This document shows positions 26,707 through 36,518 of a DNA stretch of 53,423 bases, one piece after another. Both the position numbers and the translations under genes were made by a program. Under the pieces are notes generated by a model. It made no database searches. It was not told the origin of the DNA and saw only the letters and a list, made by a program, of their open reading frames with translations. Numbering within the stretch: position 1 is the stretch's first letter; each line of letters begins with the position of its first letter. The stretch comes from Deltaproteobacteria bacterium. Lineage in GTDB: Bacteria; Myxococcota_A; Polyangia; DRWM01; JAAZOP01. Location: assembly GCA_016218765.1 (NCBI GenBank), contig JACRCZ010000059.1, positions 1 to 53,423 on the forward strand, read 5' to 3'.

Positions 26707-29409
26707 ATGATGCGGTTCAGTCTGGCCGGCAGCGTCGTGCTTGCGAGCGTGTGCGCGGTTCCCGTCGCGGCAGCGGAGGAGCCCGCGGTGGAGGACGTCG
26801 CGGCGCGGCGCGCGGAGGCGGAGGAGGCGCTCGCCGCCGGGAATGCCGCGCGCGCGATCGAGATCCTCGCGCCGCTGGCTGCCGATCATCCCGACGACGC
26901 CCTCGTCGCGGCGAGGCTGGGGGAGGCGCTGTCGCGCGCGGGGCGGGATGCCGAGGCGCGCGAGTCGTTCGTGCGGGCGTTCGCGCTGGCTCCCGAGCTG
27001 CTTGCCGCCTACGCGCGCGTGGGCCTCGATCGGGCGCTGGACGGCCGTGCGGACGAGGCGGTGGCGTTGCTCGGCGGTCCGCGCGCGGCGGTGCCGGTGC
27101 TGTCGTCGGACCCGGCGTGGGCGCCGCTGCTGCGCGCGTGGGGCGTGGCCTTGCGGGGTGTCGGCCGCTTTCCCGAGGCGCTGGCCGACCTGACCCGGGC
27201 CGTGGAGCTGGCGCCGCGGGACGCCGAGACGCGCATCGACCTGGGGAACCTCCAGCTCCAGCTCGGCGACGCCGAGTCCGCGCGCCGCACCTTCCTCGAG
27301 GCGCAGCGGCTGGACCCCGGCTCCGCGCAGGCCGCCAACGGCCTCGGCCGCTCGCTCGTCGCCGCCGGCCAGGTCGCCGCCGGCATCGTCGCCTATCGCC
27401 GCGCGGCCGAGCTGCAGCCGCAGTACCTCGCCCCGCGCAACAATCTGGGCCTCGCCCTCGCCGCGCTCGGCCACCTGCAAGAGGCCGCCGACGTCTTCCG
27501 CGCGGTCGCCGCGCTCGACCCGACCTACCTGCGGGCCTGGCTCAACCTGGGCGACGTGCTCCTGGACCTGGAACGCTGGAGCGACGCCGAGCTGGCGCTG
27601 CGGCTGGCCCTGGAGTTGGACCCGAGCGAGGCCGAGACGCACGAAGGGCTGGGCCGGGCGCTGGCGGGCCGGGACGACGCCGCGGGAGCCTTGGCGGAGT
27701 TCGAGCTGGCGCTCGGGCTGGAACCCGATCGCCCCCGCTCGCTGCTCGGCGCCGGCGAGGCGCTCGTGGCCCTGGGCCGCCTGCCGGAGGCGGTGGAACG
27801 GTTCACCGGGGCGCGCGTGGACCAGACGGTCGGCGCCGAGGCGCTGCTGCGGCTGGGCGAGACTCTGGTGCGGCTCGGGCGGCTCGGCGAGGCCGAGGAC
27901 GCCTGCCTGGAGGTGCGGGGACGGCTGGCGGTGGACGACCCCCGCTTCTACGTCTTCGTCGGCCACGCCCTGGCGGCGGCGGGACAGCCGGAACGCGCGG
28001 CCGACGCGCTGAAGAAGGCCTTGGCTTTGGTCCCGACGGACCCGCGCGTGGCGTGGGAGCTGGCGCAGGCGCTGCGGGCGGCGTCGAGTCCCGACGCGCC
28101 AGGCGCGTTCATGCTCGCGGGCCGGCGGTTCCTGGGGCTGCGACGGTTCGAGGACGCCGCGGCCGCGTTCCGGCTGGCGGGCGACCTGGCCGAGGCGCAC
28201 GCGGGGCTCGGCGAGGCGCTGCTCGGGACCGCGAGCTGGAACGAATCGGCCGCCGAGCTGGCGGCGGGGCTGGCGGCCTTCGACTCGAGCACGCCGCCGG
28301 AGAGGGCCGGGGAGGTCCGCGCCCTGCGTGCGGTCGCGCTGGCCCGGGCGGGACAGATCGAAGCGGCGGTCGACGAGGCGGAGACCGCCGCGCGCGTCGC
28401 TCCGCGCTCCGCCCGCGTGCAGGCCATGCGCGGCGACGTGCTGCTGGCCGCAGGGCGCGTCGCGCCGGCGGTCGATGCCTTCGCCGCGGCGGCGTCGTTC
28501 GATCCGTCGGACGAGCAGGGGATTCTGGGGCTGTGCCGGGCCCGCACGGCGCTGGACGCGGCCGACGAGGAGGCGCAGCGGGCGTGCCGGGACGCCGCCG
28601 AGAAGCTGCCCGCGTCGGCCGAGGCGCAGCGCGCGCTGGGCCGGACGCTCGAAGCCGCCGGGCGGCTCGACGAGGCCGCCGCGGCCTACGGCGCGGCGCT
28701 GGCCGTCGCGCCGCGCGACCTGGAGGCCAACCACCTGCTGGGCAACCTCCTGGCGCGCACCGGACAGCTCGACGCGGCGCTGGAACGACTCGCCGCCGCC
28801 GCCTCGATCGCCCCGGAGGACGTCGACGTCCTGGTCGACCGCGTGTCGGTGCTCCTGGCCGCGGAGCGGCTGGACGAGGCGCTGGCGGCGGCCGACCGCG
28901 CGGCGGCCGTGGATCCGCGGTCGGGCCGCGCTCGTGCGGCGCGCGGCTGGGTGCTCCTGGCGCGCGAGCAATGGGACGAGGCCGCGACGGTCTTCCGCGC
29001 GCTCTCCGCGGACGACGCGTCCCTGGCGGAAGGTTGGCACGGTCTCGGCGTCGCGGAGCTGGGGGCCGGACGATGGGAGACGGCGGTCGCCGCGCTGGAA
29101 CGCGCGGCGGGTGCGGCGCCCGACGATCCCCAGGCGTGGTCGGATCTCGGCGTCGCGCGGAGCAATGCCGGCGCCTACGGCGAGGCGGTCGAGGCGCTGG
29201 CGACGGCCCGCCGGCTGGCGCCGGAGGACCCCGGCGTCGCCTTTCGCCTGGCGCAGGCGTCGGCCGCGGCCGGACAATGGCCGCAGGCCGACGAGGCGCT
29301 CAACGCCGCGTTCGACCTCCTGCCCGGCCTGGCCGACCTTCCGGAGTTCGAGGAGCTGCGGCAGCGCATTCTGGCCAACCTCCCGGCGCCCGAGGCCCCC
29401 GTCCCGTAG
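26707..29409 (+). CDS. Secreted tetratricopeptide-repeat protein
   Basis: About 900 residues. The signal peptide MMRFSLAGSVVLASVCAVPV ends near AAAEEP. The rest is almost entirely TPR units (34-residue pattern with Gly8/Ala20/Pro32-type positions), for example LADLTRAVELAPRDAETRID and LEAAGRLDEAAAAYGAALAV, probably more than 20 repeats. Such a superhelix would act as a periplasmic or outer-membrane scaffold. GGAGG lies 5 nt before the first ATG (26707) and 8 nt before the second (26710), so either may be used. It is convergent with the next lipoprotein gene; partners unknown. Confidence 0.9.
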   Translation: MMRFSLAGSVVLASVCAVPVAAAEEPAVEDVAARRAEAEEALAAGNAARAIEILAPLAADHPDDALVAARLGEALSRAGRDAEARESFVRAFALAPELLAAYARVGLDRALDGRADEAVALLGGPRAAVPVLSSDPAWAPLLRAWGVALRGVGRFPEALADLTRAVELAPRDAETRIDLGNLQLQLGDAESARRTFLEAQRLDPGSAQAANGLGRSLVAAGQVAAGIVAYRRAAELQPQYLAPRNNLGLALAALGHLQEAADVFRAVAALDPTYLRAWLNLGDVLLDLERWSDAELALRLALELDPSEAETHEGLGRALAGRDDAAGALAEFELALGLEPDRPRSLLGAGEALVALGRLPEAVERFTGARVDQTVGAEALLRLGETLVRLGRLGEAEDACLEVRGRLAVDDPRFYVFVGHALAAAGQPERAADALKKALALVPTDPRVAWELAQALRAASSPDAPGAFMLAGRRFLGLRRFEDAAAAFRLAGDLAEAHAGLGEALLGTASWNESAAELAAGLAAFDSSTPPERAGEVRALRAVALARAGQIEAAVDEAETAARVAPRSARVQAMRGDVLLAAGRVAPAVDAFAAAASFDPSDEQGILGLCRARTALDAADEEAQRACRDAAEKLPASAEAQRALGRTLEAAGRLDEAAAAYGAALAVAPRDLEANHLLGNLLARTGQLDAALERLAAAASIAPEDVDVLVDRVSVLLAAERLDEALAAADRAAAVDPRSGRARAARGWVLLAREQWDEAATVFRALSADDASLAEGWHGLGVAELGAGRWETAVAALERAAGAAPDDPQAWSDLGVARSNAGAYGEAVEALATARRLAPEDPGVAFRLAQASAAAGQWPQADEALNAAFDLLPGLADLPEFEELRQRILANLPAPEAPVP

Positions 29410-29442
29410 GCGCGGGGCCGAGGGACGCGCCCGCCGCACGGT

Positions 29443-30573
29443 TCAGTTCGCGTCAGGCGGCGTGGTCCCGCCGTCCGGCGGGTCCGGGGCGCGGGGCGGG
29501 GGAGGGGGCGGCGGTGCTCCGTGCGAGCCGCCGAAGCGGGGCAGGGCGCGGTGGACGAGGAAGGTGATGAGCGACGCGAGGGTCGGGCGATCCATGACCA
29601 GGCGGACCCGCAGGACCCGCTCCAGCCGCTCGACCTTCGCCGCGTCGAAGACGCTGTAGACCGACGCCTCGGACACGCCGGGTTCGTCGAGGATCGAGCG
29701 GCGGAGGGCGGAGAGGGCTCCGTCCAGCGTCTCGGCGAGGCGCGCGACGGCCTGGCCGCTGCGGGCGTGCACGAGCAGGACGGAGTCGGCGCGCATGGCC
29801 TCCAGGCGGAGGAGCAGGCCGACGCGGTCCGCGTCATCGATCAGCGGCAGGTCGGCGGCGCCGAGCGCCGCGAGCTGGTCGAGATCGGCGTAGAGCTTGA
29901 CGTCGCCCTGGCGCAGCCTTGGCAGGATGTCGTCGGCCTTGCCCTCCGGAACGGCCGGTTTGGCGGGGTCCACGGCGGCGGCACGCACGGCCTCGATGGT
30001 CGGGGCGAGTCCCAGGGCGCGGCGATCGGGGGCGAGACGCACCAGGGTCAGCTCGCCGGTCGCGCCCAGCCGCACGGAGCCGCCGACGTCGGGGTCGGCG
30101 AGTCCGCCCGCGGGCGCTGGGACGCCGAAGGCCCGGACGCAGGCCGCGAGGGCATCGGCATCGAGGGCGGCGTCGGCCAGCAGGACCCAGCCGTCGGCCT
30201 CGCCGCCGATCCAGGCGTAGGTCACGACCGCGGGGCCGCGGGCGAGCCGTTCCAGGCAGGTCTCGGTGGCCGCGGCGTCGTCGGCGACGCCGACGAGGAA
30301 GGCGCGCACGGCGAGCGAGAGCGTCGGGTCGGCGAGCACGATCTGCGGGTGGACCTGCACGGCGAGCTGTACGGGGGCCGGGAGCAGTGCGAGCTGCGCG
30401 TCGCCGGGCGAGGACAGGACGACCGCGCGGATGCCGTCGACGGTCGCCTGATCCGGCGTCTCGTCGGTCGTGCGGGAACGGCAGGCGGCGGCGAGGGCGC
30501 AGGCGGCGAGGATGATCCGGGCCGCGGTCGTGCGGCAGCCTGAGGTGCGGAGGACGGTGGGCGAGCGCGGCAC
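29443..30573 (-). CDS. Lipoprotein of unknown function
   Basis: 376 residues from GTG 30573. The signal region ILAACALAAAC ends in a lipobox (Cys about 30). The mature part is Ala/Leu/Asp-rich with alternating strands and helices, such as VTYAWIGGEADGWVLLADAA and VKLYADLDQLAAL, and ends in a Pro-rich, Gly-rich tail. No recognised domain; the segments recall large secreted Deltaproteobacteria proteins of no known role. The start is uncertain because the frame stays open far upstream and no ribosome binding site or clear promoter lies before the GTG. Confidence 0.72.
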   Translation of the reverse strand: MPRSPTVLRTSGCRTTAARIILAACALAAACRSRTTDETPDQATVDGIRAVVLSSPGDAQLALLPAPVQLAVQVHPQIVLADPTLSLAVRAFLVGVADDAAATETCLERLARGPAVVTYAWIGGEADGWVLLADAALDADALAACVRAFGVPAPAGGLADPDVGGSVRLGATGELTLVRLAPDRRALGLAPTIEAVRAAAVDPAKPAVPEGKADDILPRLRQGDVKLYADLDQLAALGAADLPLIDDADRVGLLLRLEAMRADSVLLVHARSGQAVARLAETLDGALSALRRSILDEPGVSEASVYSVFDAAKVERLERVLRVRLVMDRPTLASLITFLVHRALPRFGGSHGAPPPPPPPRAPDPPDGGTTPPDAN

Positions 30574-30620
30574 GGCTGCGTTTTCGCACGAACGGCGGGC
30601 GAGTACAAAGCGAAAGATGA

Positions 30621-30842
30621 TCACCGCGGTCGCGGACCCGACGCCAGCTCCGCGCGGCAGACCTCGATCAGGAACGGGTCGGCGTCGGCGGCGCGGCGGC
30701 GGGCGTCGCGGCAGATGGCGCTGTCCCAGCCGTTGCGGGCGCAGTCCCGCTCGGCGAGCTTCCGGCACGGGTCGCGGGACTCGCAGCCCGCGGCGGCGGC
30801 CAGCGCGGCCGCGAGGAGCACGGCGAAGGTGCGAAGCCTCAT
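30621..30842 (-). CDS. Small Cys-containing lipoprotein
   Basis: 73-residue protein. The signal peptide MRLRTFAVLLAAALAAAAGC ends in a perfect lipobox. The mature part of about 54 residues has three further Cys besides one after the lipid Cys (DPCRKLAERDC, AICRD, EVCRAEL), probably two disulfides in a helical hairpin. The start ATG 30842 lies 7 nt after a TATACT -10 box, so a leaderless transcript is likely and the upstream ATG at 30878 is rejected. Function unknown. Confidence 0.78.
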   Translation of the reverse strand: MRLRTFAVLLAAALAAAAGCESRDPCRKLAERDCARNGWDSAICRDARRRAADADPFLIEVCRAELASGPRPR

Positions 30843-30849
30843 GGCGGCC

Positions 30850-30855
30850 AGTATA
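30850..30855 (-). promoter_or_regulatory. TATACT -10 box before the small lipoprotein
   Basis: TATACT on the minus strand, 7 nt before ATG 30842. The -35 region (17 bp upstream) is poor. Same -10 to start spacing as at 13082, 32884 and 32995. Confidence 0.45.
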
Positions 30856-30922
30856 CCGCGGACGGGCGCGTGCAGCATGGGCGGCCTTGAAGTTCGAGCG
30901 GGATTGTGGTGAGCTACCGGGG

Positions 30923-31858
30923 ATGGTGGTGCCTGGTCGGGAGCGCATAGAGCACGACGACGCGACGCAGGTCATCCAGGCCGAGCCGGTCGTCGTTGCC
31001 CAGGCGTTGAAGGAGTTCCTCCTGCTGATCCACGTCGGTCAGGGGAAGGAGGGCATCGAGGGCAAGGAGATCGGGCGCCGCTACGACCTGGAAAAGGAAT
31101 CGATCCTCATCGGACGCGGCCCCGACAACGACATCGTCCTCGACCTGGATACCGTCTCGCGGCGCCACGCGCGGATGGATCGCAAGGGCGGACGCACCAC
31201 GCTGACCGACCTGCAGAGCACGAACGGCACCTACATCGATGAGCGGCGCATTCCGCCGTACACGCCGCAGGAGATGCCCCGGCCCGCGCGCATGATGATC
31301 GGCCGCGCGATCTTCAAGTACCAGGCCGGCGACGACCTGGACCTGCAGTACACGGAGGAAATCTACCAGCTCAAGATCACCGACGGCCTCACCGGCCTCC
31401 CCAACCGGCGCCGGCTGATGGAGGTCCTGGCGGGGGAAATCCCGCGCGCCCGCCGCTACCACCGCGAGCTGTCGCTGGTCATGATGGACATCGACCACTT
31501 CAAGCGCATCAACGACACCCTGGGACACCTCGCGGGAGACCACGTGCTGCGCGAGCTGGCCAACGTCGTCTCGATGCACGTGCGCCAGGGCGAGGTCTTC
31601 GCCCGCTACGGCGGCGAGGAGTTCGTGCTCGTGCTGCCCGAGACCGGCAAGGAGCAGGCGCTGCAGGTGGCGGAGCGCCTGCGGCAGCGCGTCGAAGCGT
31701 GCACCTTCCAGTTCGCGGACCGCCGCATCCCCGTCACGGTCAGTTTGGGCGTCGGCGACTTCGGCGGCGACGAGATCGACGAGCGCGGCCTGATCGAAAT
31801 CGCCGATCGCAACCTCTACAAGGCCAAGGAATCCGGTCGCAACCGCGTCGTGGGCTGA
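30923..31858 (+). CDS. FHA-GGDEF diguanylate cyclase
   Basis: 311 residues. An FHA phosphothreonine-binding domain (about 45-120: SILIGRGPDNDIVLDLDTVS, RRHARM, STNGTYIDERR) is joined to a GGDEF domain (about 150-311: DGLTGLPNRR, DIDHFKRINDTLGH, ARYGGEEF). The GGEEF signature is intact, so it should make cyclic di-GMP from GTP. The inhibitory I-site, normally RxxD five residues before the signature, reads RQGE, so product inhibition may be weak. The FHA domain suggests control by a Ser/Thr kinase. ATG 30923 has no clear ribosome binding site; earlier GTG codons are possible. Confidence 0.93.
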   Translation: MVVPGRERIEHDDATQVIQAEPVVVAQALKEFLLLIHVGQGKEGIEGKEIGRRYDLEKESILIGRGPDNDIVLDLDTVSRRHARMDRKGGRTTLTDLQSTNGTYIDERRIPPYTPQEMPRPARMMIGRAIFKYQAGDDLDLQYTEEIYQLKITDGLTGLPNRRRLMEVLAGEIPRARRYHRELSLVMMDIDHFKRINDTLGHLAGDHVLRELANVVSMHVRQGEVFARYGGEEFVLVLPETGKEQALQVAERLRQRVEACTFQFADRRIPVTVSLGVGDFGGDEIDERGLIEIADRNLYKAKESGRNRVVG

Positions 31859-31873
31859 CGCGAGCCGCCCGAA

Positions 31874-32884
31874 CTACAGCAGTCCCGGCGGGATCGCGGA
31901 GGAAGGCGCGGCGGAGAGGGTCGTGCGCGCCCGCTCCAACAGCTCGCTCACCTCGCCGGGCGTACGCACCCTCTGGGCATCCGCGCGGAAGGCGGGCGCG
32001 CCCGGGACGCCGCGGACCAGCCAGAGCAGGTGCTTGCGGACCTCCCGGATCGCCTTCTCCGCTCCGGCCCACGCCACGTACCGCTCGACGTAGCGGCGGA
32101 AGATGTCGAGCCGCTCCGGCACGGGCGGGTCGCCGTCGGCGCCGCGGGCGAGCGCGCCGAAGATCCAGGGCCGGCCGAGCGCCGCGCGCCCGACCATCAC
32201 GGCCGCGCACCCGGTGTCCTTGACCATGCGCTCCGCATCCGCCGCGCTCCGCACGTCGCCGTTGCCGATCACCGGGATCGAGACGGCCTCCACGACGCGG
32301 GCGATGAGCGTCCAGTCCGCCCGGCCGCCGAACATCTGCATGCGCGTGCGGGGGTGGACGCTGATCCACGCGGCGCCGGCGTCCGCGAGGGCGCGCGCCG
32401 CCTCGACGAGGTTCACCGACTGGTCGTCCCAGCCGGCGCGGATCTTCGCCGTCACCGGCACGGCGACGGCGGCGGTGATGGCGGCGAGGGCGCGGGCCGC
32501 GGTCGCCGGATCGCGGCCGAGGGCGGCGCCGGAGCCCGAGCCCACGACCTTGCGTGCGGGGCAGCCGAGGTTGACGTCCAGCGCGTCCGCGCCGAAGTCG
32601 ACGGCGGCACGCGCACCCTCGGCCAGGACCTCCGGGGAGTTCCCGAAGAGCTGCACGTGCAGCACCCGCTCGCCCTCCGCGCGCTCGAACGGCTTCTTCT
32701 TCCGCCAGGCCCGCCGCACGGTGAGGTGGCGGGCGGCGACCATCTCCGTCGTGGCCAGGCCGCACCCCTGCGCGAGGCACGCCTCGCGGAACGGGGGGAT
32801 GGACACGGCGGCCATGGGCGCGAGCAGCGTCGCCGGGGAGATCCGGTGGGGTCCGAGCAGGATCGTGCGGTCCGCGAAACGCAC
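31874..32884 (-). CDS. dus: tRNA-dihydrouridine synthase (DusB-like)
   Basis: About 336 residues. FMN-dependent TIM barrel that reduces uridines in the tRNA D-loop. Visible motifs are the opening LLAPMAAVSIPPFRE, the catalytic-cysteine segment DVNLGCPARKVVGSGSGAAL (DusB-like NMGCP), TAKIRAGWD, SVHPRTRMQMF, and VIGNGDV with MVGRAALGRPWIF. GTG 32884 is chosen because a promoter (32892-32920) ends 7 nt upstream; a TTG at 32920 would start inside its -35 box. It is convergent with the GGDEF gene and divergent from the lytic transglycosylase gene. Confidence 0.93.
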   Translation of the reverse strand: MRFADRTILLGPHRISPATLLAPMAAVSIPPFREACLAQGCGLATTEMVAARHLTVRRAWRKKKPFERAEGERVLHVQLFGNSPEVLAEGARAAVDFGADALDVNLGCPARKVVGSGSGAALGRDPATAARALAAITAAVAVPVTAKIRAGWDDQSVNLVEAARALADAGAAWISVHPRTRMQMFGGRADWTLIARVVEAVSIPVIGNGDVRSAADAERMVKDTGCAAVMVGRAALGRPWIFGALARGADGDPPVPERLDIFRRYVERYVAWAGAEKAIREVRKHLLWLVRGVPGAPAFRADAQRVRTPGEVSELLERARTTLSAAPSSAIPPGLL

Positions 32885-32891
32885 GGGGCGC

Positions 32892-32920
32892 AATCTGCGG
32901 GTGCGAGGCCCCGGCGTCAA
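32892..32920 (-). promoter_or_regulatory. Promoter of dus (leaderless type)
   Basis: TTGACG (32920-32915), 17 bp, CAGATT (32897-32892), then 7 nt to GTG 32884. No Shine-Dalgarno is possible between them. Confidence 0.5.
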
Positions 32921-32957
32921 GCCCCGCTCCGGACCGATGGCGACCTCGCCGGCTTAT

Positions 32958-32987
32958 TTGCCGCAGCGGCCCGCCTCCGTCTACAGT
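32958..32987 (+). promoter_or_regulatory. Promoter of the MltD-like gene (leaderless type)
   Basis: TTGCCG (32958-32963), 18 bp, TACAGT (32982-32987), then 7 nt to ATG 32995. An in-frame GTG at 32986 lies inside the -10 box and is rejected. Confidence 0.5.
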
Positions 32988-32994
32988 GGACAGG

Positions 32995-35025
32995 ATGAGC
33001 GGGTCCCGCAGCGGGTGGGCTGTCGCCTGCCTCCTCGCGTCGTTCGGCACAGCCCCCGTGCGGGCGCAGGAGGCCTACGAAGCGACGCTCGTCGTCGCGG
33101 AGGGCTCCGACCCCTATCCCGTCGTGCTCAAGGTCAACGAACGCGACCGGGCCGTGCTCCGGGCCGATTCGCGGCGGGGCGCCGCGCCGGACGACGGAGG
33201 ACCGAGCCCGCTCGAGACGCAACAGGCCGAGATGGACCTCGCCGCGTGCCACGCCTTCTTCGGCGACGACGCCCCGTGCGCGCCGGACGCCGCCCCTCCG
33301 CCGGACCTGTTCGACGGCGCCCGCGTCCCGCACGCGTTCACCACCGCGGCGCCCGATGCAGCCCGGGAGCCGGCCGATCCGGCCGCCGGCGGCGCTTCGT
33401 CGGACTCCGCGCCGGCCGGCGGCCTCGCGCCGGGAGCCGTCGCCGCGGCGGGCGGCGCCGACGCGTCCCCGGAGGCGTCGGGTGGCGAGCGCGACCTGTC
33501 GTGGCTCCAGGGGCTGACCTTGCCCGACCTGCCGGTCCACTGGACCGACCGCCTGATCTGGTACCTCGAGCAGTTCCGCGAGGGCGGCTCGTACCACAAC
33601 GCCGTCGCCTCCTGGATCCGTCGCTCCGGGCGCTGGGGGAACATGATCCGCGACGTCCTGCGCCGTCACGAGCTGCCCGAGGACCTGCTGTGGGTCGCGG
33701 CGATCGAGTCCAGCTTCGACCCGACGGAGCGCTCGTCGGCCGGCGCGGTCGGCCTGTGGCAGTTCATGCCGGAAGGCGGGCGCGACTACGGCCTGCCCCA
33801 GAGCCGCTGGGTCGATCAGCGGCGCAATCCGGAGATGGCGACCGAGGCCGTGGCGCTGTACTTCGCCGACCTCTTCGCCCGCTTCGGCTCCTGGGACCTG
33901 GCGCTCGCAGGGTTCAACATGGGCTACGCCGGCCTGGAGCGCGCCATCCTCAAGTACGGCTCCAACGACTACTGGACCCTCGCCCGCACGGAGAACGCGC
34001 TCCCCTACGGAACGACCTCGTACGTGCCCAAGGCGATCGCCGTCGCCATCGTCGCGCGCAACCTCGACCGCTTCGGCCTCGGGGACCTCGCGCCGGACGC
34101 GCCGCAGGGGTACGACCTGGTCGAGGTCCGCGGCGTGGTCCGGCTGGCGGCCGCGGCCTCCGCGGCCCGCAGCTCGCTGGCCGAGCTCAAGGCGTTGAAC
34201 CCGGAGCTGCTCCGCGATCGCACGCCGCCGGGCGAGGACACCTGGCGGCTGCGCGTCCCCGCGGGGGCGGAGGAAGGCTTCGTCGCGCGGCTCGGGGCGG
34301 CTCGGGAAGACGACCAGACGCGCACCTACACCGTGCGCTTCGGCGAGACGACCGCGGACGTCGCCGCGCGGTTCCGCACGACGGCCGCGCGCCTGCGGGC
34401 GCTCAACGGACTGGAGGACGGCGAGTCGCTGCGGGGGGGAGACGTGATCGAGGTCCCGGACGTCGAGCCGCGCGACGTGGCGGCCGAGGCGTCGCAGCCG
34501 GAGGAGCCGGCGGACGTCGTGGTTCCCGCCGACACGTTCGTCTACCCGGACCGGGAGCGCCTGTTCTACCGCGTCGTCGCCGGCGACCGGCTGGAGAGCG
34601 TCGCCGCGGCGTTCGGCGTCACGCCCGCCGAGCTCGTGACGTGGAACGTCATTGACCCCGACGCGAACCTCACGCCCGGCCTGGTGCTGCAGGTCTTCGC
34701 GCCGCCCGGCTTCGATCGCGCCGCGGCCGTCGTGCTCGAGGAGCGCGACGTGGCGGTCTACGTCCTCGGCTCGACCGAACATCTCGAGCATCTGGCCCGC
34801 GAGGACGGTCGCGAGCGCATCGTCTATGTCGTGGTCGAGGGCGACACCGTGGAATCGATCGCGCGGCGCTTCGGGACGACGAAGACGTCGCTCACGCGGG
34901 TGAACCGCTTCGGGTACGACCCGGACCTGGAGGCGGGCGACGAGATCGTCGTGTGGGCGTCGCCGGAAGAGGCCGCACGGTACCGTGGGACCGATGGCGG
35001 GTCCGGGGCGAGCGTGGTACCGTAG
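32995..35025 (+). CDS. mltD: MltD-like lytic transglycosylase with three LysM domains
   Basis: 676 residues. A short signal peptide ends near VRAQEA, followed by about 150 residues of Ala/Pro-rich linker. The SLT domain spans about 175-360: LPEDLLWVAAIESSFDPTER places the catalytic Glu at about 238, and AGAVGLWQFMPEGGRDYGL is the conserved segment after it. Three LysM-type peptidoglycan-binding repeats follow, beginning near TYTVRFGETTADVAARF (442), FYRVVAGDRLESVAAAF (525) and VYVVVEGDTVESIARRF (610). It cleaves glycan strands to make anhydro-muropeptides in the periplasm, useful in wall remodelling and for passage of envelope machines such as the pili encoded downstream. Confidence 0.94.
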   Translation: MSGSRSGWAVACLLASFGTAPVRAQEAYEATLVVAEGSDPYPVVLKVNERDRAVLRADSRRGAAPDDGGPSPLETQQAEMDLAACHAFFGDDAPCAPDAAPPPDLFDGARVPHAFTTAAPDAAREPADPAAGGASSDSAPAGGLAPGAVAAAGGADASPEASGGERDLSWLQGLTLPDLPVHWTDRLIWYLEQFREGGSYHNAVASWIRRSGRWGNMIRDVLRRHELPEDLLWVAAIESSFDPTERSSAGAVGLWQFMPEGGRDYGLPQSRWVDQRRNPEMATEAVALYFADLFARFGSWDLALAGFNMGYAGLERAILKYGSNDYWTLARTENALPYGTTSYVPKAIAVAIVARNLDRFGLGDLAPDAPQGYDLVEVRGVVRLAAAASAARSSLAELKALNPELLRDRTPPGEDTWRLRVPAGAEEGFVARLGAAREDDQTRTYTVRFGETTADVAARFRTTAARLRALNGLEDGESLRGGDVIEVPDVEPRDVAAEASQPEEPADVVVPADTFVYPDRERLFYRVVAGDRLESVAAAFGVTPAELVTWNVIDPDANLTPGLVLQVFAPPGFDRAAAVVLEERDVAVYVLGSTEHLEHLAREDGRERIVYVVVEGDTVESIARRFGTTKTSLTRVNRFGYDPDLEAGDEIVVWASPEEAARYRGTDGGSGASVVP

Positions 35026-35035
35026 CCCCCGAGTG

Positions 35036-36466
<1,431 letters not shown>

Positions 36467-36473
36467 GCTCCCG

Positions 36474-36496
36474 GGCGTTCGCGTGCCGCGAACGCC
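36474..36496. terminator. Perfect inverted repeat between regulator and next gene
   Basis: GGCGTTCGCG and CGCGAACGCC form a perfect 10-bp stem with a TGC loop just after the regulator stop. There is no T-run, so it could be a terminator of an unusual kind or an operator; it overlaps the putative -35 of the next promoter. Confidence 0.5.
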
Positions 36497-36512
36497 GCAA
36501 CCATGCTACCAT
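36483..36512 (+). promoter_or_regulatory. Weak promoter before 36519 (leaderless type)
   Basis: GTGCCG (36483-36488), 18 bp, TACCAT (36507-36512), then 6 nt to GTG 36519. The -35 match is poor. Confidence 0.35.
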
Positions 36513-36518
36513 CGCGTC

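Noticed and set aside
29443..30975. 510-codon version of the 29443 lipoprotein
   Set aside because: The first 134 codons are Arg-rich and overlap the small lipoprotein gene antisense or out of frame; a signal peptide begins only after GTG 30573.
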